In this document: positions 39,643-48,663 of the stretch, one piece after another
Layout: each line of letters opens with the position of its first letter
Position numbering within the stretch: position 1 is the first letter of the stretch
Assembly: GCF_002979415.1 (NCBI RefSeq)
Contig: NZ_PCOT01000012.1
Coordinates: 1 to 64,000 of the forward strand
Direction: 5' to 3'
DNA length: 64,000 bases
Origin: Microbacterium sp. MYb72
Lineage (GTDB): Bacteria; Actinomycetota; Actinomycetes; Actinomycetales; Microbacteriaceae
Made by a program: the position numbers and the translations under genes
The notes under the pieces: model-generated
What the model saw: the letters and a program-made list of their open reading frames with translations, nothing else
Told to the model about the DNA's origin: nothing
Database searches by the model: none

Positions 39643-41366
39643 GCGTCCACCCCCAGCTGCGACTCGACGATCTCGCGGTACGTGTCGTTGGTCTCGAGCA
39701 GCTCCTCGTGGGTGCCCACGCCGACCATGGTTCCTCCTTCAAGGACGACGATGCGATCGGCATCCGTGATCGTCGAGACGCGCTGCGCGACGACGATCTT
39801 CGTGACGTGCGGGAGCTCCCGCCACAGCGCCTGCCTCAGGCGAGCGTCTGTGGTGAGATCGAGCGCCGAGAACGAGTCGTCGAAGACGAGGATCTGCGGC
39901 TGGTGCACGATCGCACGGGCGATGGCGAGACGCTGGCGCTGACCGCCCGAGACGTTCGTGCCACCCTGGGCGATGCGCGAGTTCAGCCCATCGGGCATCT
40001 CCTCGACGAAGTCGCGCCCCTGTGCGATCTCCAGCGCATGCCAGAGCTCTTCATCGGTGGCGTCCTCACGGCCGTAGCGAAGGTTCGACGCCACGGTGCC
40101 CGTGAAGAGGAACGGACGCTGGGGCACCAGGCCGATGCTCTGCCACAGCGCGTCGACGTCGGCTTCGCGCACGTCGGTCCCACCCACGAAGGCGGCGCCT
40201 CCGGTGACGTCGAAGAGCCGAGGGATCAGGGAGACGAGCGTCGTCTTGCCCGCACCGGTGGATCCGACGATCGCGACGGTCTCCCCCGGTTCCGCGGCGA
40301 AGCTGATGCCGTGCAGGACAGGCGACTCCGCACCGGGGTAGGTGAACTCGACGGCGTCGAAGGCCACGGCTCCGGGGACGGGGAAGTCGCTGACGCCGTG
40401 CTCGGGGCGCGTCATGCTCGACGTCGAGTCGAGGACCTCGCCGACGCGCTCGGCCGAGACGGCGGCGCGCGGGATCATCATCGCCATGAAGCTCGACATG
40501 ATGACACCCATCATGATCTGGCCGATGTACTGCATGAACGCGAAGAGCGTGCCGATCTCGACGGTGCCCGAGTTGACCTCGATGCCGCCGAACCAGATCA
40601 CCGCGACGACCGTGACGTTGAGCACGAGCATGAACAGCGGGAACAGGAGCACGAAGAGGGAGCCGATCTTGCGGCCGACCACCATGATGTCGGTGTTCGC
40701 GCCGCGGAAGCGCTCCTCTTCGATCTCCTCGCGCACGAAGGCGCGCACGACGCGGACGCCGGTGAGCTGCTCGCGCATGATGCGGTTGACGTTGTCGATC
40801 TTCTTCTGCATGCTCCGGAACAGCGGCACCATGCGGCTGATGATCAGGAGGGCGATGATCAGCATGACCGGGACGGAGACGGCGATCAGCCAGCTCAGGC
40901 TGGCGTTCGTCACGACGGCCATGATGATGCCGCCGATGGCGAGCAGAGGCGCGGTGACGAACATCGTCGCGCCCATCATGGCGAGCATCTGGACCTGCTG
41001 CACGTCGTTCGTGTTGCGGGTGATCAGTGAGCCGGCGCCGAACTGCGAGACCTCGCGCTCGGAGAATCCGCTCACCTTGGCGAAGACGTCGGCGCGGATG
41101 TCACGGCCGGCCCCCATGGCGGCCCTGGCGGCGAAGTAGGTCGCGATGACGGACGCGACGATCTGGCCGAGCGAGACGACGAGCATGAACAGGCCGGTGC
41201 GCCAGATGTACGCGGTGTCGCCCTGGGCGACGCCCTGGTCGATGAGGTCTTTGTTCAGGTTCGGCAGGTACAGCGACGCGAGGGCGCTGGCGAACTGGAA
41301 CACCAGGACGCCGACGAGCAGCCATCGATATCGGGAGAGATAGCGGACGAGGATTTTTCCCAGCAC
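39639..41366 (-). CDS. ABC exporter, fused membrane-ATPase subunit (first of a pair)
   Basis: A 575-residue exporter half: six helices, Walker A GSTGAGKTT, signature NVSGGQRQRLAIARAI, Walker B ILVFDDSFSALDLTTDARLR. The catalytic Glu after Walker B is replaced (DDSFSALD), so this is the degenerate site half of a heterodimer, as in TM287-type exporters. The start is the GTG at 41366 with AAGGAAG nine bases upstream. Coupled to the next subunit by ATGA. Confidence 0.9.
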   Translation of the reverse strand: MLGKILVRYLSRYRWLLVGVLVFQFASALASLYLPNLNKDLIDQGVAQGDTAYIWRTGLFMLVVSLGQIVASVIATYFAARAAMGAGRDIRADVFAKVSGFSEREVSQFGAGSLITRNTNDVQQVQMLAMMGATMFVTAPLLAIGGIIMAVVTNASLSWLIAVSVPVMLIIALLIISRMVPLFRSMQKKIDNVNRIMREQLTGVRVVRAFVREEIEEERFRGANTDIMVVGRKIGSLFVLLFPLFMLVLNVTVVAVIWFGGIEVNSGTVEIGTLFAFMQYIGQIMMGVIMSSFMAMMIPRAAVSAERVGEVLDSTSSMTRPEHGVSDFPVPGAVAFDAVEFTYPGAESPVLHGISFAAEPGETVAIVGSTGAGKTTLVSLIPRLFDVTGGAAFVGGTDVREADVDALWQSIGLVPQRPFLFTGTVASNLRYGREDATDEELWHALEIAQGRDFVEEMPDGLNSRIAQGGTNVSGGQRQRLAIARAIVHQPQILVFDDSFSALDLTTDARLRQALWRELPHVTKIVVAQRVSTITDADRIVVLEGGTMVGVGTHEELLETNDTYREIVESQLGVDA

Positions 41367-41556
41367 AGGCGGACTTCCTTGAGGGGTTGGAACAGCGGAT
41401 TTCTCGGCTGGCGGATGCCGACCGACAATCAGCCGCATCACAGATTGTCACGTGCCACGGACATTCGCATCCCCCTGAGGGGGGACCTTCGCTCACAGCG
41501 AACCTTATTTCGCTGCGGTCTGCGGTTTGTGCACTCGGGAGAACAACGGGACCGAT

Positions 41557-42618
41557 TCAGAACAGGGGGTGCTCCGGCACGTACGCCCGCGCGTCGGCTC
41601 CGGCATCCGGTGCCAGTTCGGCGATGGTCGGCGGGTTCCACTTCGGGTTGCGGTCCTTGTCGACCAGCTGCGCGCGGATGCCCTCCACGAGGTCGGGGTG
41701 CTCGTTCACGAACCACAGCACCCTGCGGTACTCGCCCTCCAGCGCCGCGCGCAGACCGGGGAGGTCCCTGGCCTCGCGGACCGCGTCGAGCGTGACGGCG
41801 AGACCGGTGGGGGCGAGGCCCTCCAGCAGGTCGGCGATCGCTGCGGCATCCGTTGTGCCCTGCGCCTTCAGACGCTCGACGATCTCGGCGACCGACGGTG
41901 CGGAGAACGCCTCGTCGATCCACTCGCGCGATGCGGGCAGGGCCGACGGCTCTGGTGTCTCGTCGAAGAGCAGCACGATCTCCGCCGGCCCGGTCGGATC
42001 GGCACGGTAGGCGAGGGCCTCGCGCAGCGCCTCCAGCCGGTCGGAGGGCACGAAGTGGTCGGCGAAGCCGAGGTAGACGGCATCCGCGGCGTTCATGGTG
42101 CCGCCGGTGAGGCCGAAGTACTCCCCGAAGCGGCCGGGGGCGCGCCCGAGCAGCCAGGTGCCGCCGACATCGGGAGTGAATCCGATGCGGGTCTCCGGCA
42201 TCGCCAGGGTCGAGCGCTCGGTGACGATGCGGATCGCCGCGTGACCGGCGAGGCCGATGCCGCCGCCCATCGTGATGCCGTCGGCGATCGCCACGACCGG
42301 CTTGGGGTACTCGGCGATCATCGCGTTCAGGGCGTACTCGGCCCGGAAGAACTGCGCGGTCTCCTCCGCCTTCCCCGCGACGATCTGCGCGTGCAGCGCA
42401 CGGACGTCCCCTCCGGCGCACAGGCCCCGCTCGCCTTCGCCGTCCAGGACGACGATCTGCACATCGGTGTCGTCGCGCCAGGCGTCGAGGGCCGCTGTCA
42501 GCTGCACGATCATGTCGTGGTCGAGGGCGTTGATCGCCTCAGGGCGGTTGAGCGTGAGCCGCCCGAGGGCTCCTTCGGTGCGGACGAGAACGCGCGGAGC
42601 AACGGTGGGATCGGTCAC
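41557..42618 (-). CDS. 3-hydroxyisobutyryl-CoA hydrolase (enoyl-CoA hydratase superfamily)
   Basis: A 353-residue crotonase-fold enzyme. The length and the LCAGGDVRALH, TMGGGIGLAGHA, AMPETRIGFTPDVGGTWLLGR and long C-terminal RNPKWNPPT segments match 3-hydroxyisobutyryl-CoA hydrolase (valine degradation). The catalytic Glu/Asp pair lies in the PETRIGFTPDVG stretch. Cytoplasmic; the ATPase gene at 42729 is divergent. No other valine-degradation gene is adjacent. Confidence 0.92.
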   Translation of the reverse strand: MTDPTVAPRVLVRTEGALGRLTLNRPEAINALDHDMIVQLTAALDAWRDDTDVQIVVLDGEGERGLCAGGDVRALHAQIVAGKAEETAQFFRAEYALNAMIAEYPKPVVAIADGITMGGGIGLAGHAAIRIVTERSTLAMPETRIGFTPDVGGTWLLGRAPGRFGEYFGLTGGTMNAADAVYLGFADHFVPSDRLEALREALAYRADPTGPAEIVLLFDETPEPSALPASREWIDEAFSAPSVAEIVERLKAQGTTDAAAIADLLEGLAPTGLAVTLDAVREARDLPGLRAALEGEYRRVLWFVNEHPDLVEGIRAQLVDKDRNPKWNPPTIAELAPDAGADARAYVPEHPLF

Positions 42619-42728
42619 GAGAGCCAGGCTACTCCCGTTTCCGAGGCGCCCTTTTCACCGGGAAATGCGCGATCCTGCGGCTTTTCCGGCAGGATAGACA
42701 GAACTGCCCATGCAAGGAGAGGTCGCGG

Positions 42729-44837
42729 ATGCCCGACGGACAGGTGCTCGAGTTCACGCGCGTCACGAAGCGTTTCAACGATGTGACGGCGGTGTCCGAC
42801 TTCTCCGCTCGGGTCGAGCCCGGTGTCGTGACCGCTTTCCTCGGCCCGAACGGAGCCGGCAAGACGACCTCGCTGCGCATCCTGCTCGGCCAGGTGCGCC
42901 CGACCAGCGGTACGGCCACGATCGGCGGCGTGCCCTATGCAGACCTGCGCACCCCGTTGCGCACGATCGGCTCGGTGCTCGAGGAGACGGTCTACCGCCC
43001 TCGGCGCACCGCGGCCAGGCAGCTGACCATCGCCGCGAAGGCCAACGGCATCCCCCTCTCCCGTGTCGACGAGGTGCTCGCGCTCGTGGGCCTCGACGGT
43101 GAGGGCGAGGGCCGTATCGGCAGCTTCTCCCTCGGGATGCGGCAGCGCCTCAGCGTCGCGCACGCCCTGCTCGGCGACGCCGGAACCCTCGTCTTCGACG
43201 AGCCGGCCAACGGCCTCGACCCCGAGGGCATCCGCTGGATGCGCCTGCTGATGCGCCGTCTGGCCGATGAGGGGCGCACCGTCCTCGTCTCCTCGCACGT
43301 GCTGAGCGAGGTCGAGCAGGTCGCCGATCACGTGCTCGTGCTGTCGAAGGGCCGGCTGGTCCTGTCCAGCGGCATCGAGAGCCTCGCCGACCCCGCAGCC
43401 GGTTCGGTGGTGGTGGATGCCGCGGATCGCGCCGCTCTCACCTCCGCCCTCGCCGCCGCAGGGTTCGAGGTCGAGGTGCTGCGCTCGGGTCTCACCGTGC
43501 GCGGCGGAGACGCCAAGACCGTCGGATCGGTCGCAGCGGCCGCCGGCGTCGCGCTGAGCACCCTCGTGCAGCGAGGACCGACGCTGGAGGATGTGTTCAT
43601 CGAGCTCGTGCGCGGAGGCAAGCTCGCGCCGCACGCCGAGGCCGTCGCCTCGCAGCTCGTGCTCCCCGAGGCGCCCGCGTCGGCCGCGGACGACGCCGCC
43701 GAGGAGACTCCCGCCGCCGAAGCCCCCGTCGACGAGGAGTCCGCCGAGTATCCCTCCGCCGAGGACGTGCTGCCGCTGGAGGCCGAGTCCGTTCCCGGAG
43801 ACCCGCTGGCCGCCGCCGTGCTGACCGCCGGCGCGGGAGCGGCGATCGCCGAGGCCTCCTCTACGGAGGATGCGGCCGATGCCGCCTCCGACGCGGTCGA
43901 CGCCGCAGCGGACGCCGAGGATGCCGCAGCCGATGTCGATCACGCGGCCGCTGAGCTCGGGTACGCCGCAGAGGCAGCGGATGCCGAGGACACGGCCGAT
44001 GCGGCCGACGACGCGACAGACGACGACGCGACAGACGACGACGCTGACACCGGCTCCGCAGAGGCGGAGGGCGAGGTCGCCGAGTCGACCGAGACAGAAG
44101 AGGCACCCGCTGCAGACGTCGCCGGAGGACCCTCGTTCGACGAGATCCTGTTCGGCACCGCGTCTGCCGACGCCGGCGAGACGGCCACCGAGCCGCACGA
44201 TGCCGACGAGGGCGCCGAGCACTCCGGCCTCGAGGTCTTCGAGGGCCTCGACTCCTCGGAGGAGATGACCGCAGAGTCCGAGTCCGAGTCCGAGGCATCC
44301 GACACCGAAGCAACGGAATCCGAAGCGTCGGAGACCACGGGCGACGAAGCGTCGGAGACTGTGGGCGACGAGGGGTCGGAAACCGCGAGCGAAGAGGATG
44401 CCGACCCTCGGGCGGCAGCCGTCTCGTCGATGCTCGCCGCCGCGGCTCGCGCCTACTACGAGGATGAGCCGAAGGACTACCCCTTCGGCGAGGCGCCCAC
44501 GGGCGATGAGCAGGGGCAGGACGAGGGCGCGCACTGGTCGGTCGCCACGACCGGAGTGATCGACGCCGTTCCTACCGCTGACGGCGGAGGCTCCGCCGAG
44601 GGCGACCAGGCCTCCGACCACCACGAGCACGAGGGCCACGAGCACGAAGGTGAGCACCACGAGGGCGAGAACCACGAAGGCGAGCACCACGAAGGCGAGC
44701 ACCCCGAGGGTGAGCACCCCGAGGGCGAGAACCACGAAGGTGACAACCACGAGGGCGAGAACCACGAGGGCGAGGGCCAGGAGCACCACGAGGCCGAGCA
44801 CCACGACGGTGAGCACCACGACCACCACCACGGCTGA
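42729..44837 (+). CDS. ABC transporter ATP-binding protein with long acidic and His-rich C-terminal extension
   Basis: A 702-residue protein. Residues 1-~300 are a standard ABC-2-type ATPase: Walker A GPNGAGKTT, signature FSLGMRQRLSVAHALLG, Walker B TLVFDEPANGLD, H-loop SSHVLSEVEQ. Residues ~305-630 form a highly acidic Ala/Glu/Asp-rich disordered tail. Residues ~631-702 are a repeating GE(H/N)(H/P)E tract with 24 histidines in 72 residues, ending DHHHG. AAGGAGAG at 42715-42722 fixes the ATG at 42729. No partner permease follows. The tail looks metal-binding or a titratable polyelectrolyte; this is inference. Confidence 0.88.
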   Translation: MPDGQVLEFTRVTKRFNDVTAVSDFSARVEPGVVTAFLGPNGAGKTTSLRILLGQVRPTSGTATIGGVPYADLRTPLRTIGSVLEETVYRPRRTAARQLTIAAKANGIPLSRVDEVLALVGLDGEGEGRIGSFSLGMRQRLSVAHALLGDAGTLVFDEPANGLDPEGIRWMRLLMRRLADEGRTVLVSSHVLSEVEQVADHVLVLSKGRLVLSSGIESLADPAAGSVVVDAADRAALTSALAAAGFEVEVLRSGLTVRGGDAKTVGSVAAAAGVALSTLVQRGPTLEDVFIELVRGGKLAPHAEAVASQLVLPEAPASAADDAAEETPAAEAPVDEESAEYPSAEDVLPLEAESVPGDPLAAAVLTAGAGAAIAEASSTEDAADAASDAVDAAADAEDAAADVDHAAAELGYAAEAADAEDTADAADDATDDDATDDDADTGSAEAEGEVAESTETEEAPAADVAGGPSFDEILFGTASADAGETATEPHDADEGAEHSGLEVFEGLDSSEEMTAESESESEASDTEATESEASETTGDEASETVGDEGSETASEEDADPRAAAVSSMLAAAARAYYEDEPKDYPFGEAPTGDEQGQDEGAHWSVATTGVIDAVPTADGGGSAEGDQASDHHEHEGHEHEGEHHEGENHEGEHHEGEHPEGEHPEGENHEGDNHEGENHEGEGQEHHEAEHHDGEHHDHHHG
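44620..44834 (+). repeat. In-frame 15-bp repeat encoding the His/Glu-rich tail
   Basis: Units of about 15 bp (GAGGGCGAGAACCAC, GAAGGCGAGCACCAC and similar) repeat across the last ~215 bases of the ATPase gene. They encode pentapeptides GE(H/N)(H/P)E. The array sits on a normal-GC background and is a likely site of length variation between strains. Confidence 0.8.
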
Positions 44838-44846
44838 ACGCCGCTG

Positions 44847-44893
44847 ACACGACGAACCCCTCCTGCCTGCGGGCATGGAGAGGTTCGTCGTGT
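44847..44893. terminator. Bidirectional hairpin terminator
   Basis: The stem ACACGACGAACC (44847-44858) pairs with GGTTCGTCGTGT (44882-44893), with a GC-rich inner loop that contains further pairing (CTC/GAG). It lies between the convergent ABC ATPase and the hypothetical gene that ends at 44915. Confidence 0.75.
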
Positions 44894-44914
44894 GAAGCGG
44901 AGTCTCTGACGAGG

Positions 44915-45364
44915 TCAGGCGGGCCGCGGACGGATCACGGGACGGCGGCTTCCCTTGGACACCGGGACCGGAGCGGTCGCGACGATCTCCTCGACGTCGG
45001 CGGGCTCGTCGGACACGTCCAGACGGAGCGCCTGGGTCAGCGCGAGACCGTGGCTCGTCGTCAGGATGAGCCGGCGGTACTCGTGGTCTCCGTCGAGATC
45101 GATGACGACGCTCGGGCGCCGCCTGCGGATCAGGACGAAGTCGAGGCTGCCCGCGGTCTTCCAGGTTCCCGCGGCGAGCACTCCCGGGATGTGCGTGCCG
45201 GGGTTCGGCACTCCACGGAGCCACGTCCACGCGTCATCGGTGAGCTGCACCTTGGCGATGGTCTCGCGCTCGATGCGGATGTTGTCGCGGTGGAAGCTCG
45301 CGGCGCGCTCGATCGGCGAGAGCACGATCTCGAGTTGCGTCTGGTCCAGCAGCAACGTCACCAT
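44915..45364 (-). CDS. Hypothetical protein (PH-like fold?)
   Basis: A 149-residue cytoplasmic protein starting MVTLLLDQTQLEIVLSPIERA. It alternates short beta segments (ERETIAKVQL, SLDFVLIRRRRPSVVIDLDG, YRRLILTTSH), ending in a basic KGSRRPVIRPRPA tail. The strand layout reminds me of bacterial PH-like domains, but I do not recognise the family. Single gene, convergent with the ABC ATPase. Confidence 0.6.
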   Translation of the reverse strand: MVTLLLDQTQLEIVLSPIERAASFHRDNIRIERETIAKVQLTDDAWTWLRGVPNPGTHIPGVLAAGTWKTAGSLDFVLIRRRRPSVVIDLDGDHEYRRLILTTSHGLALTQALRLDVSDEPADVEEIVATAPVPVSKGSRRPVIRPRPA

Positions 45365-45470
45365 GCCACCAGTCTGCCAGCGGCATCCCCCCAGTTGTCT
45401 GGGTCTTGCTCACAGGAACGCAACGATCCCTTGTCGTGTTGATCCACTTCTCCCCTTCCCGCACGCCGAG

Positions 45471-45497
45471 ATTCGAATATATGTACCATACTCGAGT
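45471..45497 (-). promoter_or_regulatory. AT-rich candidate promoter
   Basis: The only clearly AT-rich patch nearby (ATTCGAATATATGTACCATA at 45471-45490), about 110 bp upstream of the hypothetical gene. On the minus strand it offers a TATGGT -10-like word. It lies between hemL's end and that gene. Weakly supported. Confidence 0.3.
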
Positions 45498-45542
45498 CTC
45501 GGGGGGTCCGGAGACCGCCGAGGCGCGCGGAGGGAGCCGTCG

Positions 45543-46868
45543 TCAGGAACGAGTCGCGCGAGCCGCCGCCGCGGCCGCGGCCGGGAGCGCCTGCTCGATG
45601 AGATCGAGCTCCTCGTCGCCGTGCGCGGCGGTGAGGAACCAGGCCTCGAACACGCTCGGCGGGAGCGCCACTCCCTGCTCGCGCATGGAATGGAAGAACG
45701 GCGCGTACCGGAACGACTCCTGCGCCTGGGCCTCCGCGTAGTCGCGCGGCGCCGAGGCTCGGAACGAAGCGTTGAACAGGTTCCCCGCCTTCGCGACGGA
45801 ATGGGTGACCCCGGCCTCCGTCAGCGCGCCCTCGAGAGCCGCGACCAGGCGAGCGGATGCCGCGTCCACCGTCTCGTACACCTCCGGCGTCGCGAGGCGC
45901 AGCGTCGCGAGCCCCGCGGCGACCGAGAGCGGGTTCCCCGACAGGGTTCCCGCCTGGTACACCGGGCCGAGGGGCGCGAGGAGGTCCATGATCTCGGCGC
46001 GTCCGCCGAGGGCCGCCAGCGGCATCCCCCCGCCGACGACCTTGCCGAAGGTGATGATGTCGGGGAGGTAGTCCTCGCCCGCCGCGGCCTGCAGGCCCCA
46101 GAAGCCCGCGGGGTGCACGCGGAATCCGGTGAGCACCTCGTCGAGGATCATCAGGGCGCCGTGCTCGTGCGCGGTGTCGGCGATCAGGCGGTTGAAACCG
46201 GGAACCGGCGCCACCACGCCCATGTTGGCGGCCGACGCCTCGACGATCACGGCCGCGATGCGGTCGCCGTGCTCGGCGAAGACCGCCGCCAGCGCGTCGG
46301 GATCGTTGTAGCCGATGACGAGCGTCTGCGCGGCGATCGGGGCGGGGACGCCCGCGGATCCGGGGAGCGCGAGCGTCGCGATCCCCGATCCGGCCTCCGC
46401 CAGCAGGCCGTCGGAGTGGCCGTGGTAATGGCCGGCGAACTTCACGAGCAGGTCGCGACCGGTCGCCCCGCGCGCCAGGCGGATCGCGGTCATCGTCGCC
46501 TCGGTGCCCGTCGACACGAGACGGACGCGCTCGACCGGGCGCGCCTCGGCGAACCGCACGCGGTCGGCGATCAGCGTCGCGAGCTCCACCTCGCCCTCCG
46601 TCGGAGCGCCGAACGACAGACCGCGCGTCGCAGCCTCCTGCACCGCCGCGACGACCTCCGGGTGCGCGTGACCGAGCAGAGCGGGCCCCCACGAGGCGAC
46701 GAGGTCGACGTACTCGATGCCGGCGGCATCCGTCACCCTCGCCCCCTTGGCCGAGGCCAGGAAACGCGGAGTGCCCCCCACCGAGCCATAGGCCCGCACG
46801 GGAGAGTTCACTCCGCCGGGGGTCACCGCGCGGGCGGCGGCGAACAGATCGTCATTGCGGTCGGTCAT
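45543..46868 (-). CDS. hemL: Glutamate-1-semialdehyde 2,1-aminomutase
   Basis: A 441-residue PLP enzyme that converts glutamate-1-semialdehyde to 5-aminolevulinate. It has the N-terminal [20 protein letters not shown] motif, LDEVLTGFR, and the Schiff-base Lys in [20 protein letters not shown]. Last gene of the leftward heme operon (hemC-hemD-hemB-hemL), 29 bp after hemB. The C-terminal Ala-rich end is family-typical. Confidence 0.96.
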   Translation of the reverse strand: MTDRNDDLFAAARAVTPGGVNSPVRAYGSVGGTPRFLASAKGARVTDAAGIEYVDLVASWGPALLGHAHPEVVAAVQEAATRGLSFGAPTEGEVELATLIADRVRFAEARPVERVRLVSTGTEATMTAIRLARGATGRDLLVKFAGHYHGHSDGLLAEAGSGIATLALPGSAGVPAPIAAQTLVIGYNDPDALAAVFAEHGDRIAAVIVEASAANMGVVAPVPGFNRLIADTAHEHGALMILDEVLTGFRVHPAGFWGLQAAAGEDYLPDIITFGKVVGGGMPLAALGGRAEIMDLLAPLGPVYQAGTLSGNPLSVAAGLATLRLATPEVYETVDAASARLVAALEGALTEAGVTHSVAKAGNLFNASFRASAPRDYAEAQAQESFRYAPFFHSMREQGVALPPSVFEAWFLTAAHGDEELDLIEQALPAAAAAAARATRS

Positions 46869-46897
46869 GAGAACTCCTCCGGATGGCGAAGGGGCGA

Positions 46898-47875
46898 TCA
46901 GCCGCGCAGCCAGCGCGCGGCCTCGGTCGCCCAGTAGGTCAGCACGGCGTCGGCTCCGGCGCGGCGGATCGACAGCAGCGACTCCAGCACGGCGGCCCGA
47001 CGATCGATCCAGCCGTTCGCGGCGGCGGCCTCGATCATCGCGTACTCGCCGGACACCTGATATGCCCAGACCGGAATATGCACGGTGTCGCGCACCTCCC
47101 TGAGCACGTCGAGGAAGGACATGGCCGGCTTCACCATGACGATGTCGGCGCCCTCGGCCTCGTCGACGACGGCCTCGCGCACGCCCTCCCTGCGGTTGCC
47201 GGGGTCGAGCTGGTAAGTGCGGCGATCGCCGGTGAGCTGAGAGTCCACCGCCTCGCGGAACGGCCCGTAGAACGCGCTCGCGTACTTCGCGGCGTAGGCG
47301 AGCAGCAGCGTCGAGTGGAAGCCCTCGGCGTCGAGCGCCGCGCGGATGACGGCGACCTGGCCGTCCATCATCCCCGACAGTCCGAGCAGCTGGGAGCCCG
47401 CTCGCGCCTGCGCGAGCGCCATCGCGGTGTACCGCTCCAGGGTCGCGTCGTTGTCCACCGAGCCGTCAGCCGCGAGCACGCCGCAGTGGCCGTGGTCGGT
47501 GAACTCGTCGAGACACAGATCGGTCTGCACCACGAGGGCGTCGCCCACCTCGGCAGCCAGCGCCTCGGTCGCGACGTTCAGGATGCCGGCGGGATCGTCG
47601 GACCCGGAGCCGCGTGCATCGCGCACCGCGGGCACGCCGAACAGCATCACTCCGCCGACTCCGGCCTCGGCCGCGTCCACGGCGGCTGCCCGCAGGGAGT
47701 CGAGGGAGTGCTGCAGGACGCCGGGCATGGAGCCGATCGGAGAGGCCTCGGAGATGCCCTCCCTGACGAACAGCGGCAGCACGAGCTGACGGGGTTCGAG
47801 GGACGTCTCGCGTACGAGGTCGCGCACGGCGGGCGACTGCCTCAGCCGACGGAGGCGGGTCTCGGGGAAGCTCAC
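46898..47875 (-). CDS. hemB: Porphobilinogen synthase
   Basis: A 325-residue enzyme joining two 5-aminolevulinate molecules to porphobilinogen. The two catalytic lysines are Lys197 (LAYAAKYAS) and Lys249 ([11 protein letters not shown]). The metal-site segment [14 protein letters not shown] (119-132) has Cys121 and Cys131. The start overlaps hemD's stop (ATGA-like coupling). Confidence 0.96.
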   Translation of the reverse strand: MSFPETRLRRLRQSPAVRDLVRETSLEPRQLVLPLFVREGISEASPIGSMPGVLQHSLDSLRAAAVDAAEAGVGGVMLFGVPAVRDARGSGSDDPAGILNVATEALAAEVGDALVVQTDLCLDEFTDHGHCGVLAADGSVDNDATLERYTAMALAQARAGSQLLGLSGMMDGQVAVIRAALDAEGFHSTLLLAYAAKYASAFYGPFREAVDSQLTGDRRTYQLDPGNRREGVREAVVDEAEGADIVMVKPAMSFLDVLREVRDTVHIPVWAYQVSGEYAMIEAAAANGWIDRRAAVLESLLSIRRAGADAVLTYWATEAARWLRG

Positions 47876-48663
47876 GGCGCGAACTCGTCGGCCGCGTGCG
47901 GAAGCGTGAAGTGCGACACCGCGTCGATGAGGGCATCCACCGTCTGCCGGTCGGCGACCACCGTGATCGGCAGCCCCGCCTTACGGGCGTCGTGGGCGGT
48001 ACGGGGCCCGATCGCAGCCAGCAGCGTTTCGTCGGGGATGTCGGGGAACTGCTCGCGCACCTGCTGAGCGACGGAGCCGCTGGTGATCAGGATCGCGTTG
48101 ATGCGGCCGTTCTGCACATCGCGCATGATGCGATCGGTCACAGGGACTCCGACGGTACGGTACGCCACCACGCTGTCGACGTCGTGTCCGGCCTTCTCCA
48201 GCAGCTTGCTCAGCACCGGCTTCGCGATCTCGCTGCGCAGCGCCAGGATGCGACGGGGCTCCGTCTCCAGCCCGATCAGCTGCTCGGCCATGCCCTCGGC
48301 GGAGTTATCCTCGTCGGGCACCAGCGCGACCTCGTAGCCCACGGCCTGCAGAGCCGCGGCGGTCGTCTCGCCGACCGCGGCGATCCTCGTCGTGCGGGGG
48401 ACGACGGCGCGATGCGCGAACATCACGTCGACGGTCGTCGCACTCGTGATCGTCAGCCAGTCGTACGCACCCGCTGCCAGCTGCTCCAGCGCCACGTCGA
48501 GCGCGGCCTGGTCGGTCGTGGGGGCGAAGTTGATGAGGGGCGCGACGACGGGCACCGCGCCCTGGGAACGCAGACTCGCGGCGACGCCGTCGCCCCACGG
48601 TCCGCCGCGGGGTACGAGGATGCGCCAGCCGTCCAGCGGTCGGTCCTGCTTTGAATCAGTCAT
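47872..48663 (-). CDS. hemD: Uroporphyrinogen-III synthase
   Basis: A 263-residue, two-domain HemD protein that closes and inverts ring D of hydroxymethylbilane. Family hallmarks are the N-terminal GWRILVPRGG, the interdomain DWLTITSATTVDVM, and the ILITSGSVAQQV and AIGPRTAHDARKAGL motifs. Both ends overlap neighbouring heme genes by four bases. Confidence 0.93.
   Translation of the reverse strand: MTDSKQDRPLDGWRILVPRGGPWGDGVAASLRSQGAVPVVAPLINFAPTTDQAALDVALEQLAAGAYDWLTITSATTVDVMFAHRAVVPRTTRIAAVGETTAAALQAVGYEVALVPDEDNSAEGMAEQLIGLETEPRRILALRSEIAKPVLSKLLEKAGHDVDSVVAYRTVGVPVTDRIMRDVQNGRINAILITSGSVAQQVREQFPDIPDETLLAAIGPRTAHDARKAGLPITVVADRQTVDALIDAVSHFTLPHAADEFAP

Noticed and set aside
43861..44338. 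Long reading frames on the opposite strand of the ATPase tail region
   Set aside because: They mirror the low-complexity acidic coding sequence (Arg/Pro/Ser-rich translations) and lack ribosome sites or families; the plus-strand frame has the ATPase start and motifs.
45466..45497. T-loop-like GATTCGAAT as a tRNA end
   Set aside because: No acceptor or anticodon stems could be built around it; the region is too AT-rich and lacks a cloverleaf.
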